Part shown: positions 33,272-43,128 of the stretch, one piece after another
How the letters are laid out: each line of letters starts with the position of its first letter
Numbering within the stretch: position 1 is the stretch's first letter
Assembly (NCBI GenBank): GCA_903844735.1
Contig: CAIMUX010000053.1
Location: 1-64,000, forward strand
Direction: 5' to 3'
From: Candidatus Eiseniibacteriota bacterium
GTDB taxonomy: Bacteria > Eisenbacteria > RBG-16-71-46 > CAIMUX01
DNA: 64,000 nucleotides
The notes under the pieces: model-generated
Seen by the model: the letters and a program-made list of their open reading frames with translations, nothing else
Databases searched by the model: none
What the model was told of the DNA's origin: nothing
Translations under genes and position numbers: made by a program

Positions 33272-33679
33272 ATGAACGCGATCTTCATCCTTTTTGTCCG
33301 GGACCAGGAGCGCAGTGCCATCTTTTACGCGAGCGCCCTCGGATCCGCCCCGGTCCTCGATGTCCCCGGGATGACCGAGTTCTCGCTCTTTGGCAGCGCC
33401 GGACTTGGCCTCATGCCCGAGACGGGTATCCGGAGACTGCTCGGCCCGGGTCTCCCCGATCCCGCAACCGCGCATGGAACGCCGCGCTCCGAGTTGTACC
33501 TGGTCGTTGACGATCCAGCCATCTGCCACGCGCGCGCGCTGGCCGCAGGCGGCAAGGAGCTGAGCCCACTCACCGAAAGGCCGTGGGGTGACCTCGCGGC
33601 GTACTGCCTCGACCCCGACGGGCACATCGTGGCGTTCGCTGGCAAGCGGCCTCTCCGCTCTCCTGCGCCTCCGGAATGA
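33272..33679 (+). CDS. VOC (glyoxalase/bleomycin-resistance fold) protein
   Basis: 135 residues with the VOC pattern: MNAIFILFVRDQERSAIFYASALG, SELYLVVDDPAICHARALAAGGKEL and WGDLAAYCLDPDGHIVAFA (given as separate motifs). The D-P-D-G-H near the end is typical of this fold, which binds metals or small ligands. The exact function is unknown. ATG 33272 fits the usual start; a TTG five codons earlier is possible but has no better site. Confidence 0.87.
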   Translation: MNAIFILFVRDQERSAIFYASALGSAPVLDVPGMTEFSLFGSAGLGLMPETGIRRLLGPGLPDPATAHGTPRSELYLVVDDPAICHARALAAGGKELSPLTERPWGDLAAYCLDPDGHIVAFAGKRPLRSPAPPE

Positions 33680-33823
33680 CGGCGCGGTGATGCGGTGGGT
33701 CGGTTTCCCCGATGGACTCGGCTACGATCCGGAGAAGATGCGCGTGGGGCCGGCGCGACTCCAGGCCAACCGAGACTAGCCGAAGCTGCGGCCGGGGCCT
33801 CGAAGACGGTCCGGGCGGGCCGC

Positions 33824-33871
33824 ATGATCCTCGTTGACACATCGGTGTGGGTAGACCATCTCCATCGCCGA
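33824..33871 (+). pseudogene. N-terminal fragment of a VapC-type PIN toxin
   Basis: ATG 33824 starts MILVDTSVWVDHLHRR, the well-known N-terminus of VapC PIN ribonucleases with the first catalytic Asp. Homology stops after about 16 codons, and the rest of the toxin is gone. It is a remnant next to the nucleotidyltransferase pair. Confidence 0.75.
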
Positions 33872-33924
33872 TGCAGCAAGGTGGTACACTCTCGCTCGGC
33901 ACCCAATCCGGCCACGGAGGCAGC

Positions 33925-34131
33925 GTGATCCGAGACCCGGAACAGTTCACGAAGTGGGAAACCGAGTGGCTCCGCGACCACCCACTCGACCTGGATGCCC
34001 GTTTTCGTCTCATGGAGGCTATGATCGAGCACGCGCGGGCGCTGGGCGTCTTCCCGCCCCCGGATCCGCTGGAGGGGATCGACGTGGATATCCGCATAGC
34101 CAGAGCACTCAATGTTCGGCCCTCTGCTTGA
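33925..34131 (+). CDS. Small protein overlapping the nucleotidyltransferase, putative antitoxin
   Basis: 68 residues from GTG 33925 (GGAGG 4 nt upstream): VIRDPEQFTKWETEWLRDHP, then an amphipathic helical stretch. No known family was recognised. Its end overlaps the next gene by 20 nt, the usual layout of antitoxin-toxin pairs, and the partner has a nucleotidyltransferase fold often found in such pairs. Its role is inferred only from position. Confidence 0.7.
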   Translation: MIRDPEQFTKWETEWLRDHPLDLDARFRLMEAMIEHARALGVFPPPDPLEGIDVDIRIARALNVRPSA

Positions 34132-34663
34132 GCGCATCGCCACGGAGTTGGACCGCGGCGAGATCCCCTACATGGTCATCGGGGGACAGGCGGTACTGCT
34201 CTACGGCGAGCCCCGGTTCACCCGCGACATCGACATCACGCTAGGAATCGACACCGATCGCCTGGGGGATCTGGACCGGGCAGCCCGGTCCGCCGGACTC
34301 GAACTGCTGGTCGACGCCGAGACGTTCACCCGGCAGACCATGGTCCTGCCCTGCCAGGATCCCACGTCCGGCATTCGCGTCGATTTCATCTTCTCGTTCT
34401 CTCCGTACGAGGCGGAAGCGCTCGGGCGGGCTTGCGCGGTAACGATCGGCCATACTTCGGTCCGGTACGTCGGCGTGGAAGATCTCGTGATCCTCAAGGT
34501 GGCCGCCGGGCGACCGCGCGACCTCGAGGATGCGCGCATGGTCATGGCAAAGAATCCCGGGATCGATCGAACGCTCGTTGAGCGATGGCTCGGCTTGCTC
34601 GGAGACTCTCTGGGAACGGATTTCACGGGCGTGTATCGCGGGCTCCTGCCACGGGGTGAGTAG
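34112..34663 (+). CDS. AbiEii/MNT-like nucleotidyltransferase, putative toxin
   Basis: 183 residues. IPYMVIGGQAVLLYGEPRFT then RDIDITLG is the nucleotidyltransferase G-G-x-A and D-x-D pattern; RVDFIFSFSPYE provides the third carboxylate. VEDLVILKVAAGRPRDLEDA is typical of AbiEii/DUF6036 toxins, which transfer nucleotides to tRNA or other targets. Predicted to pair with the overlapping 68-residue upstream protein. It lies among PIN-toxin remnants, so this is probably a defence or TA island. Confidence 0.82.
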   Translation: MFGPLLERIATELDRGEIPYMVIGGQAVLLYGEPRFTRDIDITLGIDTDRLGDLDRAARSAGLELLVDAETFTRQTMVLPCQDPTSGIRVDFIFSFSPYEAEALGRACAVTIGHTSVRYVGVEDLVILKVAAGRPRDLEDARMVMAKNPGIDRTLVERWLGLLGDSLGTDFTGVYRGLLPRGE

Positions 34664-34749
34664 CTGCCGTCGCCCGACGGAATCGAGTAGGCCGGGCAGC
34701 TCTCCGTCACACTGCCTGTCAGCGTCCGGTTCCCCGTGTTCTTGATCGT

Positions 34750-34873
34750 GCACGCACACATCGAGCGGGAGAACGGCGAGCTCATCGCCACGATCAGTGT
34801 GGTCCACGCCGTCCCGCTTCTCACTCGAGACCGAGTGATCCGGCGCTCCAAACTGGTGCCGCCGACGCGGTGA
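34750..34873 (+). pseudogene. C-terminal fragment of a PIN-domain toxin
   Basis: One frame reads ENGELIATISVVHAVPLLTR then DRVIRRSKLVP, matching the final part of PIN toxins (pattern D.LIAATA..HG.PLVTRD..IR.S.LVPT). There is no start and no first two thirds. It differs in type from the VapC fragment at 33824, so it is a separate remnant. The stop is at 34871. Confidence 0.6.
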
Positions 34874-35029
34874 GCGTCCGGCCACGGCCCGAATCTGCCC
34901 GACCCGGGACCGCCAGTGCAGCAAGTGCCCGGCACCGCTCCCACCGAACCCTCTGCAACCCCCCCGCGTCCGCCTCCGTAGATAAGCGTCGTCGGCCGTC
35001 CCCCGGCCGCCGCAAAGGAGGGTGTCCCG

Positions 35030-36124
35030 ATGAAGCGCTGGATCATTCTTGCCACGATCGTGCTCGTAGCCGCGTCGGTTCTCTATATCGGTCGCCGGGG
35101 GAAGGCCAGGGCCGCCAACCTGCCCAAAACGGTGACCGTGGTGAAAGGTAACGTCGCCCAGGAGGCGCTGGCCCTGGGAAGCATCGTCCCGGAGCAGGAA
35201 GTCTCCGTGAAATCAAAGCTTCCGGGGATTGTCGACAAGGTGCACGTCGCCATCGGGGACTTCGTCCACGCCGGTGATCCGCTCATCGAGATCCGCCCTG
35301 ATCCCACGCCACTGGAACGGGCCGAGGCCGAGCGCAGCCTCCAGATCGCCCGTGTCACGGAGGATGGGGCAACGAAAGACCTAGAGCGCGCCCGGGGGCT
35401 CGCGGCCAAGGGACTCGCCTCCGACAAGCAGGTCGAGCAGACCCAGCAGGACTTTGACCGCGCCCACCTGAGCGCCCAACTCGCTTCCGAGCGGCTCCAG
35501 CTTCTCAAGAGCGGCAGCGCCCGGATCGAAGGGCAGGAGATCAGCTCCCGCATCGTCGCCCCCGTCACCGGCACGATCCTCACGCTCGACGCCAACCCCG
35601 GCGATCCGGTGGTCCCCCTGACCTCCTATCAGGAAGGGACAGTGCTCATGACCATGGCGGACATGGGCAAGCTGGTTTTCAAGGGAACGGTGGACGAGGT
35701 TGACGTGGGCAAGCTCAACGCCGGCCAACCGGTTCGTTTCACCGTGGGCGCCATCCCAGACAAAGAGGTCTCCGGCCTGCTGCGCAGGATCTCCCCGAAA
35801 GCACGGAAACAGGAGGCGGCCACCATATTCGACGTGGAGGCGGATCTTGTGCCGGTGAAGGACGGTCCGGTGCTGCGCGCCGGCTACTCGACCACAGCCC
35901 GCATCGCCATCGCCCGCGCCGAGAGCGTCCTCGTGCTGCCGGAACGCTGCGTGAAGTACGAAGGCACCGATGCGACCGTGCGCCTGTCCGGCAAGGACGG
36001 CAAGCCGGTGAACCAGAAGATCACAACCGGCCTCTCGGACGGCCTGACCGTCGAGGTCAAAGACGGCCTGGCTGCCGGCGACAAGGTGCTCGAACCCGCA
36101 GCCTCCAAGCCGGGCAACAAGTAG
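35030..36124 (+). CDS. Periplasmic adaptor (MacA/HlyD family) of an ABC efflux system
   Basis: 364 residues: N-terminal membrane anchor (IILATIVLVAASVLYIG), then a barrel-sandwich hybrid (GIVDKVHVAIGDFVHAGDPLI), a helical hairpin (ERAEAERSLQIARV through KGLASDKQVEQTQQDFDRA), the second half of the lipoyl domain (SRIVAPVTGTILTLDANPGDP) and a beta-barrel domain (KLVFKGTVDEVDVGKLNAGQ). It couples the inner-membrane ABC pump to an outer-membrane channel. AAGGAGGG precedes the ATG. It is the first gene of a four-gene operon; the next starts 17 nt later. No outer-membrane factor (TolC) is nearby. Confidence 0.92.
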   Translation: MKRWIILATIVLVAASVLYIGRRGKARAANLPKTVTVVKGNVAQEALALGSIVPEQEVSVKSKLPGIVDKVHVAIGDFVHAGDPLIEIRPDPTPLERAEAERSLQIARVTEDGATKDLERARGLAAKGLASDKQVEQTQQDFDRAHLSAQLASERLQLLKSGSARIEGQEISSRIVAPVTGTILTLDANPGDPVVPLTSYQEGTVLMTMADMGKLVFKGTVDEVDVGKLNAGQPVRFTVGAIPDKEVSGLLRRISPKARKQEAATIFDVEADLVPVKDGPVLRAGYSTTARIAIARAESVLVLPERCVKYEGTDATVRLSGKDGKPVNQKITTGLSDGLTVEVKDGLAAGDKVLEPAASKPGNK

Positions 36125-36141
36125 CGAAGCGGGCTACGACC

Positions 36142-37371
36142 ATGCAATTCCGCATCGTCCTCCTCCAGCTCTGGCGGGACCTGAAAGCCCACCGTCTGCG
36201 CAGCGGGCTCACGCTCTTCGGCTTGGCCTGGGGAACCTTCTGCGTCGTGGTGATGCTCGCCTTCGGCAAGGGACTGCAGACAGAGATGTACTCCCAGCAG
36301 GACGCCCTCGGTGGGAATATGCTCCTGCTCTGGGGGTCTCGAACCTCGATACCGTTCGAGGGGCTTTCGCGCGGTCGTTACATCCCGCTCGCGGATGCGG
36401 ATGCCGACGCCATCGCCCGGGATGTTCCCGGCGTCAAGGCGATCAGTCCCGAGTACAGCGGCAATACCAACGCCAAAGGACCGAAGGGAGAGTCCGGCGT
36501 CACCGTCTCCGGTGTCCGTCCGTCCTTCGGCGAGATGCGAAGGGTCGAACCCGAACCGGGTGGCCGCTTCATCAGCGACCGAGACGAGGCCGAGCGTCGC
36601 CGCGTCTGCGTCCTCGGCTATCTGGTGAAGCAGGAGACGTTCGGCGACCAGCCCGCCGTGGGCCAGACGATCCGCATGGACAACATCCCGTTCACGGTCA
36701 TCGGCACGCTGGCCAAGAAACAGCAGGACAGTAACTACAACGGCCAGGACGACGAGCGGGTCATGGTCCCGTCGGCCACCGCGGTCGCGTCGCTCGGCCT
36801 GCGCGTGCCTGACAACCTCGTCATCGAGCTGGCCGAGCGCGCCAAGGGTAAGGATGTCATTCCGGAGATCCGCCAAGTCCTGGCCCGCCGGCATCGGTTC
36901 GATCCGGCCGACGAGGAAGCGCTCAGCATCTGGGACGTCGGCGAAGGGCTGGTCATGTTTCAGAACATCTTCCTGGGTTTTCGGACCTTCCTCGCCATCT
37001 TGGGGTCATTCACCCTCGCCGTGGCGGCAATCGGCGTGGCCAACACCATGAGCATGGTGGTGGAGGACCGCACCCCGCACATCGGTATCTCCATGGCGTT
37101 GGGGGCTCGACGTCGCTGGGTCTTGGGCCAAGTGCTGCTGGAGACAATCTGTTTCACCGTCGCCGGAGGCGTGCTGGGAGTGGCGGTCGCTTCACTGACC
37201 GTATGGGCCGCGTCATTCCTGCCCTGGAAGCAATACGTCGGTGTCCCTCAGATCTCGGCATCCACCGCCATCCTCACCGCCGCGATGCTCGGCATCTGCG
37301 GAATTCTTTCCGGCATCGGGCCGGCACGGCGGGCCTCGGCCATGAGTCCGGCCGAAGCGTTGCGGGCGTAG
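36142..37371 (+). CDS. ABC transporter permease, MacB/FtsX family
   Basis: 409 residues. One N-terminal helix (LRSGLTLFGLAWGTFCVVVMLAFG) precedes a large periplasmic MacB-type domain of about 230 residues (VSPEYSGN-like region, GVRPSFGEMRRVEPEPGG, QTIRMDNIPFTVIGTL). Three C-terminal helices form the FtsX domain (FLAILGSFTLAVAAIGVANTMSMVVEDRT, ISMALGARRRWVLGQ). It uses mechanotransmission rather than a pore in the known relatives. The next permease begins 10 nt after the stop. It shares its design with that permease but is distinct in sequence. Confidence 0.93.
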   Translation: MQFRIVLLQLWRDLKAHRLRSGLTLFGLAWGTFCVVVMLAFGKGLQTEMYSQQDALGGNMLLLWGSRTSIPFEGLSRGRYIPLADADADAIARDVPGVKAISPEYSGNTNAKGPKGESGVTVSGVRPSFGEMRRVEPEPGGRFISDRDEAERRRVCVLGYLVKQETFGDQPAVGQTIRMDNIPFTVIGTLAKKQQDSNYNGQDDERVMVPSATAVASLGLRVPDNLVIELAERAKGKDVIPEIRQVLARRHRFDPADEEALSIWDVGEGLVMFQNIFLGFRTFLAILGSFTLAVAAIGVANTMSMVVEDRTPHIGISMALGARRRWVLGQVLLETICFTVAGGVLGVAVASLTVWAASFLPWKQYVGVPQISASTAILTAAMLGICGILSGIGPARRASAMSPAEALRA

Positions 37372-37381
37372 CGAGGTAACC

Positions 37382-38627
37382 ATGTCCCCCTGGCGTCAAG
37401 GCCTCTTCCTCATGTGGCGGTTCCTCGGTCGCGGCAAGAGCCATCCCACCGCTGTGGTCTTGGCCGTGGGCTGGGGCACCCTCTCCATGATGATTCTGCT
37501 CGCCTTCGGTGAAGGGTTGAAGCAGGCGTTCGCCGAGGGGCGGGGGGCGCTCACCGAAGCCAACCTCGTGGTGCTCTGGTCCGGATCGACCACCAAGGCG
37601 TGGCAAGGGATGAAGCCGGGACGCGCCATCCGCTTCTGGGACGAGGACCTCCAGGCGCTCAAGCGTAGCATCCCCGAGATCGACGAGGTGGCCGCCGAGA
37701 GGAGTTCCTGGTCCACGAGTCTCGCCTGGGGCCGCAGCGCCATCACCGCCCGCGTCAACGGGGTCTTCCCCTGCTACGAGAGGATACGCTCCCACATCCC
37801 GCAGCCGGGCGGACGGTTCATCAACGAGGAAGATATGCGACTGCGGCGGCGGGTGATCTTCCTAGGGCCGGAGCTGAAGACCCGCCTGTTCGGTGACAAG
37901 GAGGCGGTCGGGCAGACAATCATGGTGCGGGGCGTGCCGTTCAGCGTGATCGGTATTATGATCGAGAAGCGCCAGATGGGGATGTACGGGGGGCCGGACA
38001 TCGCCAAGGCCACGATCCCGATCACGACCTACGCGGCGATGTTCGGCGACAACCCCTACCACAATCTCGTGTACACGGTGAAGGCGCCGGCTCGACCCGC
38101 CGACATCGAGACCCGGGTGCGCGAGACCCTGGCCGCCCGGCAACGCTTCGACCCTGCCGACGAGGGGTGCGTCCGCTTCTGGGATACGGTGAAGATGCGC
38201 GAAATCTCCGACAAGATCGTCATCGGCCTCCAGATCTTCCTCGGCATCGTCGGTGGCATGACTCTTCTCGTCGCCGGCGTCGGACTCGCCAACATGCTCT
38301 TCGTCCTCGTGCACCGGCGGACCCGCGAGATCGGCATGCAGATGGCCATCGGCGCCAAGCCCACGGTTGTGATCGCGCGCACAGTGGGCGAATCGCTGAT
38401 TCTGGCGGGGATCGGCGGCTACGTCGGTATCGCCCTGTCCTGGCTCATCGTCGAAGGAGTACAGCGCTTGCCGATCCAGAACGAGGCGATGCAGTTTCTC
38501 GGCAAGCCGACCCTATCGATCCCTCTCGGCGTCATCACCGTTCTCGTCTTAGTCGGCATCGGCTGTCTGGCCGGCGCACTTCCCGCGCGTCGCGCATCCC
38601 GGCTCAACCCGGTGGAGGCCCTGCGTC

Positions 38628-38635
<8 letters not shown>
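37382..38635 (+). CDS. ABC transporter permease, MacB/FtsX family
   Basis: 417 residues with the same layout as its neighbour: helix 1 (VVLAVGWGTLSMMILLAFGEG), periplasmic domain (WSTSLAWGRSAITARVNGVFP, GVPFSVIGIMIEKRQMGM) and three C-terminal helices (GIVGGMTLLVAGVGLANMLFVLV, EIGMQMAIGAKPTVVIARTVGE). The two permeases probably form a heterodimer driven by the ATPase encoded next. Its end overlaps the ATPase start by 8 nt. Confidence 0.93.
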
Positions 38636-39485
<850 letters not shown>

Positions 39486-39554
39486 CGGGGCGACCAGGGC
39501 CCAGTGGCATGGCGGCATGGGCGAGCGCCCGGCTCGCATGACTGTGGGCGGGAC

Positions 39555-39609
39555 TCAGAGCCTGAGCGTGTACAACACCGTCTGCTGCACACTGCGGAGG
39601 CTCACCTTA
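39555..39609 (-). pseudogene. Copy of the last codons of the GNAT gene
   Basis: The minus strand reads VSLRSVQQTVLYTLRL then TGA, nearly the same as the end of the intact GNAT protein at 43600 (VGFRAVQQTVLYTRTL). It has no upstream homology. It is one of several GNAT fragments in 39.5-43.0 kb. Confidence 0.65.
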
Positions 39610-39658
39610 TGCTCGCTCCGAGCCCCCAGACACGGCGTTGGCGATGTAGCAAGTCGAC

Positions 39659-40414
39659 CTAGAACCCAAGTCCGGCCGAAAGCACGAGGGTGCCGTTTTT
39701 CATGTCCGCGCCCTGGGACGAACCGTCGACGGACGAGAGCCCCCAGGTATACCTGCCTTCGAGGGACATCCTGCTGCTGCCGGCGGGGATCTGCAGGCCG
39801 GCCCCCACGACAGCGCCGACTTCGAGGCGATTGATGTCGGCCCAGAGGTCCTCTTCCGTGCTCACACGCAGGCTTGGGTCCGGCACAAATGGGGTCGTCG
39901 TCTCGGTCGTGAGCTTACCCCCGAGATTGAAGGCTAGAGCTGGGCCGCCGATTAGATACGGGTTGACGGAACTCCCCGCATGGGGCGTGATGCGGAGCAG
40001 GAGCGGGCTCTCAATGTAGTTGATCCTTCTGGTGGCGGTCCAACCGCTCGCCTGATACCTGACGTTGCCCGTGGTACTATTGAGGTCGATTTCGACCGCA
40101 TCGGAGCCGGAATACTTCGCACCCTTCGTGACGTACCAGAGCTCCGACTCCAAGCCGGCCTTGGGGTTGAAGGCGTAGAAGAGGTAGGCGGCGGCGGCAA
40201 AGCCGGTCCGCTTCGCCGGAGAAGCCGTGGAAGCCCCGTTGTTGTAACTTCCCTGCCACGGCACCGGCAACCTCGCATCGTCTCCTCTCAGGGTCGAGAG
40301 ATCTATCCCCAGCCTGAACCCTTTCTCGACGTGCCCCGTGGTTTTGCCGAATGCCACTGCCGCCAGACAAGAGAGCAAGACCGCGACGACAACCAAGACC
40401 GAATGCAACTTCAT
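39659..40414 (-). CDS. Outer-membrane beta-barrel protein, paralogue A
   Basis: 251 residues: a signal peptide (LHSVLVVVAVLLSCLAAVAFG), then a barrel of the OmpA/OMP_b-brl type with alternating hydrophobic strands (FRLGIDLSTLRGD, AAAAYLFYAFNPKAGLESEL, YVTKGAKYSG, YIESPLLLRI, LEVGAVVGAGLQIPAG, SLEGRYTWGLSSVD) ending in LVLSAGLGF, with a C-terminal aromatic Phe as in most barrels. The function is unknown. GGAGG lies in the same place as in paralogue B. Tandem copy of 40446-41147. Confidence 0.85.
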   Translation of the reverse strand: MKLHSVLVVVAVLLSCLAAVAFGKTTGHVEKGFRLGIDLSTLRGDDARLPVPWQGSYNNGASTASPAKRTGFAAAAYLFYAFNPKAGLESELWYVTKGAKYSGSDAVEIDLNSTTGNVRYQASGWTATRRINYIESPLLLRITPHAGSSVNPYLIGGPALAFNLGGKLTTETTTPFVPDPSLRVSTEEDLWADINRLEVGAVVGAGLQIPAGSSRMSLEGRYTWGLSSVDGSSQGADMKNGTLVLSAGLGF

Positions 40415-40445
40415 GATCGTGATCCTCCTGTCCGACTCGATGCCC

Positions 40446-41147
40446 TTAGAACCCGATTCCTGCCGAGATCACGAACGTCCCGCTCTTCACGTCTGTGCTC
40501 TCCGACGAGAAGTCGATGGACGAGAATCCAACGTTGTATCGGCCTTCGAGGGAGATCTTGCTGCTGCCGGCAGGGATCTGCAGGCCGGCGCCCACGATGG
40601 CGCCGATTTCGACACTGGGGAGGCCCTTCAGGTTCTCGTCTGTGCTCCAAGTCGCGCCTGGGGGGTAGCTGGTTCGGTCGAGGCTCACCTCGGTCGTGAG
40701 CTTGCCCCCGAGATTGATGGCGAGGGCGGCTCCGCCGACCAGATACGAACCCCGCGCGGCGGGCGCGAAGCGGAGCAGAATAGGGCTCTCGATGTAGTTG
40801 ATCTTCGCTGTGCTGGTCCAGTCCGAGTCGACAACAAGGTCGGTCCCGGCCAGACCGACAAGACCGGACCCGGAATACTTCGCGCCCTTCGTGATGTACC
40901 AGAGCTCTGACTCCAGGCCAAACTTGGGGCTGACGGCGTAAAGGAGGTAAGCGCCAGCGGCGACTCCGGTTCGCCTCCCCGGATCAGTCGTTGTACCAGG
41001 AAATGTCGCAATCTCTCCTCTCAGGGTCGAGAAATCTATCCCCAGCCTGAAGCCTTTCTCGACGAGCCCCGTGGTCTTGCCGAATGCCGCTGCCGCCGGG
41101 CAAGAGAGCAACACGACGGTGACAACCAAGACCGATTGCAGCTTCAT
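40446..41147 (-). CDS. Outer-membrane beta-barrel protein, paralogue B
   Basis: 233 residues, close paralogue of the neighbouring gene: MKLQSVLVVTVVLLSCP signal peptide, GLVEKGFRLGIDFSTLRG, YLLYAVSPKFGLESELWYIT, KINYIESPILLRFAP, NLGGKLTTEVS and SLEGRYNVGFSSIDFSSE, and a final VISAGIGF. Upstream sequences around the ribosome binding site (CAGGAGGATCA) are also shared, so the gene and its leader were duplicated together. ATG 41147 is favoured over an ATG two codons earlier because the spacing to GGAGG is better. Confidence 0.87.
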   Translation of the reverse strand: MKLQSVLVVTVVLLSCPAAAAFGKTTGLVEKGFRLGIDFSTLRGEIATFPGTTTDPGRRTGVAAGAYLLYAVSPKFGLESELWYITKGAKYSGSGLVGLAGTDLVVDSDWTSTAKINYIESPILLRFAPAARGSYLVGGAALAINLGGKLTTEVSLDRTSYPPGATWSTDENLKGLPSVEIGAIVGAGLQIPAGSSKISLEGRYNVGFSSIDFSSESTDVKSGTFVISAGIGF

Positions 41148-41299
41148 GAACATGATCCTCCTGTCCGACTCGATGCAGAGGCGCTTTGGTACGGCAGAAA
41201 ACCTGAACGCCCCGGGGCCGCTCCGATCCACTCCGTAGGAGCGCGAAGAAGCATAACGGAGTTCTGGATGTCAGCCAAGGTTGTTTCTCACAGACATCA

Positions 41300-41372
41300 T
41301 CGGGGCTGGGGTCCGCAGGGCATCGCCACCCGCGAAGAGCGGCATGTCGCGCAGCTCATCCGACCGGGTGTG
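41300..41372 (-). pseudogene. Internal fragment of the GNAT gene
   Basis: The minus strand reads SDELRDMPLFAGGDALRTPA, which aligns with NAELCDMLLFARVAMPPAPA in the intact GNAT protein. No frame connects it to the other fragments. It lies back to back with the ABC ATPase tail fragment. Confidence 0.5.
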
Positions 41373-41384
41373 ATCGCAGAATTG

Positions 41385-41585
41385 GCGGTGGGCGCAGACG
41401 TCCCGGCCGACGGCGAGACGACGGACGAGGCGATCCACGCGGAACCGGTGGCGGTGGCGTCGATCGCGGGCTCTGAGGCGCGGCTGTCCGGATGGGCGAA
41501 AGTGTTGCGGGCGGTCCGCGGCGGGCGCGGTCCGCGGCGGGCGCGGGCTGCGGGGGCGCGCGGGCTGGAGGCGGTGCGGGGATAA
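41385..41585 (+). pseudogene. Copy of the C-terminal tail of the ABC ATPase
   Basis: The frame ending at 41585 reads GADVPADGETTDEAIHAEPV, then SEARLSGWAKVLRAVRGGRG and RGLEAVRG. This matches the tail of the ATPase at 38628-39485 (GADVPVEDETVEEAIRSDPV, SEARLSGWTKVLRSVRGGRG). The rest of the gene is missing, so it is a truncated duplicate. Confidence 0.85.
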
Positions 41586-41598
41586 GTCCCACCCAGTA

Positions 41599-41652
41599 TT
41601 AGAGCGCCAGCGTGTGCACGACCGTCTGCTGCACATCGCGGAAGCCCACTCA
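41599..41652 (-). pseudogene. Second copy of the last codons of the GNAT gene
   Basis: The minus strand reads VGFRDVQQTVVHTLAL then TAA, again like the end of the intact GNAT protein. As at 39555, it follows an ABC ATPase tail, so an ATPase-tail plus GNAT-tail segment seems to have been duplicated as a unit. Confidence 0.7.
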
Positions 41653-41983
41653 GGGCAGCGAGAGAAGCGTCGCTGGGAGAAGGGAGCACAGAGCCCGGCG
41701 CGGAAAGGAGGTTTGAGCTTCTCCCGCTCGACCGACCCGGTCACGATGCATGCGGATCGATCGGCGCTCTGGGCTGGCTCCACCGGGACGTTGGGACACG
41801 GCGAGTTGGAAGACTGACCTAGCGAGGTGGATGGCGAATATGGCATTCTTCGCCGTGGACTCCCTCTGGTCTCAGGGACCGCAATGCGCCCTGGCCCGAT
41901 GATGCCGTACGAGCCGCGGGCGGAGTCCGTGTCATCATTCGCGGTTACTCGGAGTCGGTCGAAGAGCGTTCGGGAGCGACGAA

Positions 41984-42950
41984 GTGCCATACAGGCGCCT
42001 GAACATCATCAGCAACAACGTCGGGTTCGGCCTGTCGCGGGACATCGGCTTGGTGCGGTCGATGCTCGAGCCCTGCGGATGGCAGGTCGACACGCATGGC
42101 TTCCAGTCGCCGCCGATCGCCGAGCGCACCCGACGGGCCTTGCGGCGCATCGTCGGCCGGCGGCCGGCCTATGACGTCAATCTCTTCATCGAGCTCGTGA
42201 TCCCGATGTGGTTTCGGCACGCGCGCGCCAACATCCTCATCCCGAATCAGGAGTGGTTCCAGGAACGTGCCAAGCGCCACCTGAAGCGATTCGATCTCGT
42301 GCTCTGCAAGACCCGCCACGGAGAGGCGATCTTTCAGGCGCTGGGGTGCCGGACGTCGTTTGCTAGCTTCACTTCGGCGCGACCGTCGCGCCGCGGTTCC
42401 TGTGCGCGAACGCCGCGGCCTCCTTCATCTCGCCGGCCGCAGCCGCCAGAAGGGAACTGCGGCCATCGTCGCCCTCTGGGCGGCGCATCCGGAGTGGCCC
42501 ACGCTGACCATCGTCCAGCACCCCGAGCGCGCAACCGTGATTGACCTGCCGAACGTGCGATGGATCGTCAACTACATCGCCGACGACGACCTGACCGACC
42601 TGCAGAACCGACACGGCATCCATCTCCAGCCATCCGAGGTCGAGGGTTTTGGCCACACTATCGGGGAGGGGATGAGTTGCGGCGCCGTGGTCGTGACGAC
42701 CGACGCGCCGCCAATGAACGAGCTCGTCACACCTGAACGCGGACTGCTCGCCGCCTGGCGCGAGTCGGAGCCGATGCGGCTCGGCACGGCGTATCGTGTC
42801 GACCCGGCCGACCTCGCGCGCCGCGTCATCGAGGCGCTGGGCCTTGATGACACGGCGCACGACCGCCTTGGCGCCGCAGCCCGCGCGTGGTACGAGAACA
42901 ACGATCGCTTCTTCCGTCGTCGGCTCCCGGAGGTGCTCAATGACTTCTGA
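41984..42950 (+). pseudogene. Glycosyltransferase-like protein split by a frameshift
   Basis: GTG 41984 (GGGAG 8 nt upstream) starts RLNIISNNVGFGLSRDIGLV, then NILIPNQEWFQERAKRHL and LVLCKTRHGEAIFQALGC. Near 42366-42385 the homology jumps frame and continues as RRGLLHLAGRSRQKGTAAIV, then WIVNYIADDDLTDLQNRHGIHLQP-type sequence, SEVEGFGHTIGEGMSCGAVV and TTDAPPMNELV, ending at 42950. Together this is about 320 residues of a GT-B, GT4-like glycosyltransferase with the E-G-F-G-H donor motif. One base restores the frame, so it is either a recently broken gene or a consensus error. Confidence 0.78.
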
Positions 42951-42956
42951 CCTCCC

Positions 42957-43006
42957 CGAGGTCGGCCGCACGGAATGCCCGCATCGAGTCGCCGAGCAGC
43001 ACCGGC
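42957..43006 (-). pseudogene. Short fragment of the GNAT gene
   Basis: The minus strand reads VLLGDSMRAFRAADLG, like ALLCDSMRAFRAAGLE of the intact GNAT protein. It is a third region of that gene found as a fragment, just after the broken glycosyltransferase. Confidence 0.6.
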
Positions 43007-43128
43007 CCCACGGGGTTGGTGCCGCAACGCATGACCGGTTACGGCTGTTTGCGCGTCAGAATTTCCCAAACTTCAGCGTGATGCCCGTAAGGGTAGAAAC
43101 CGTCATCAGTGTTGTCCCGGGCTTCGGC

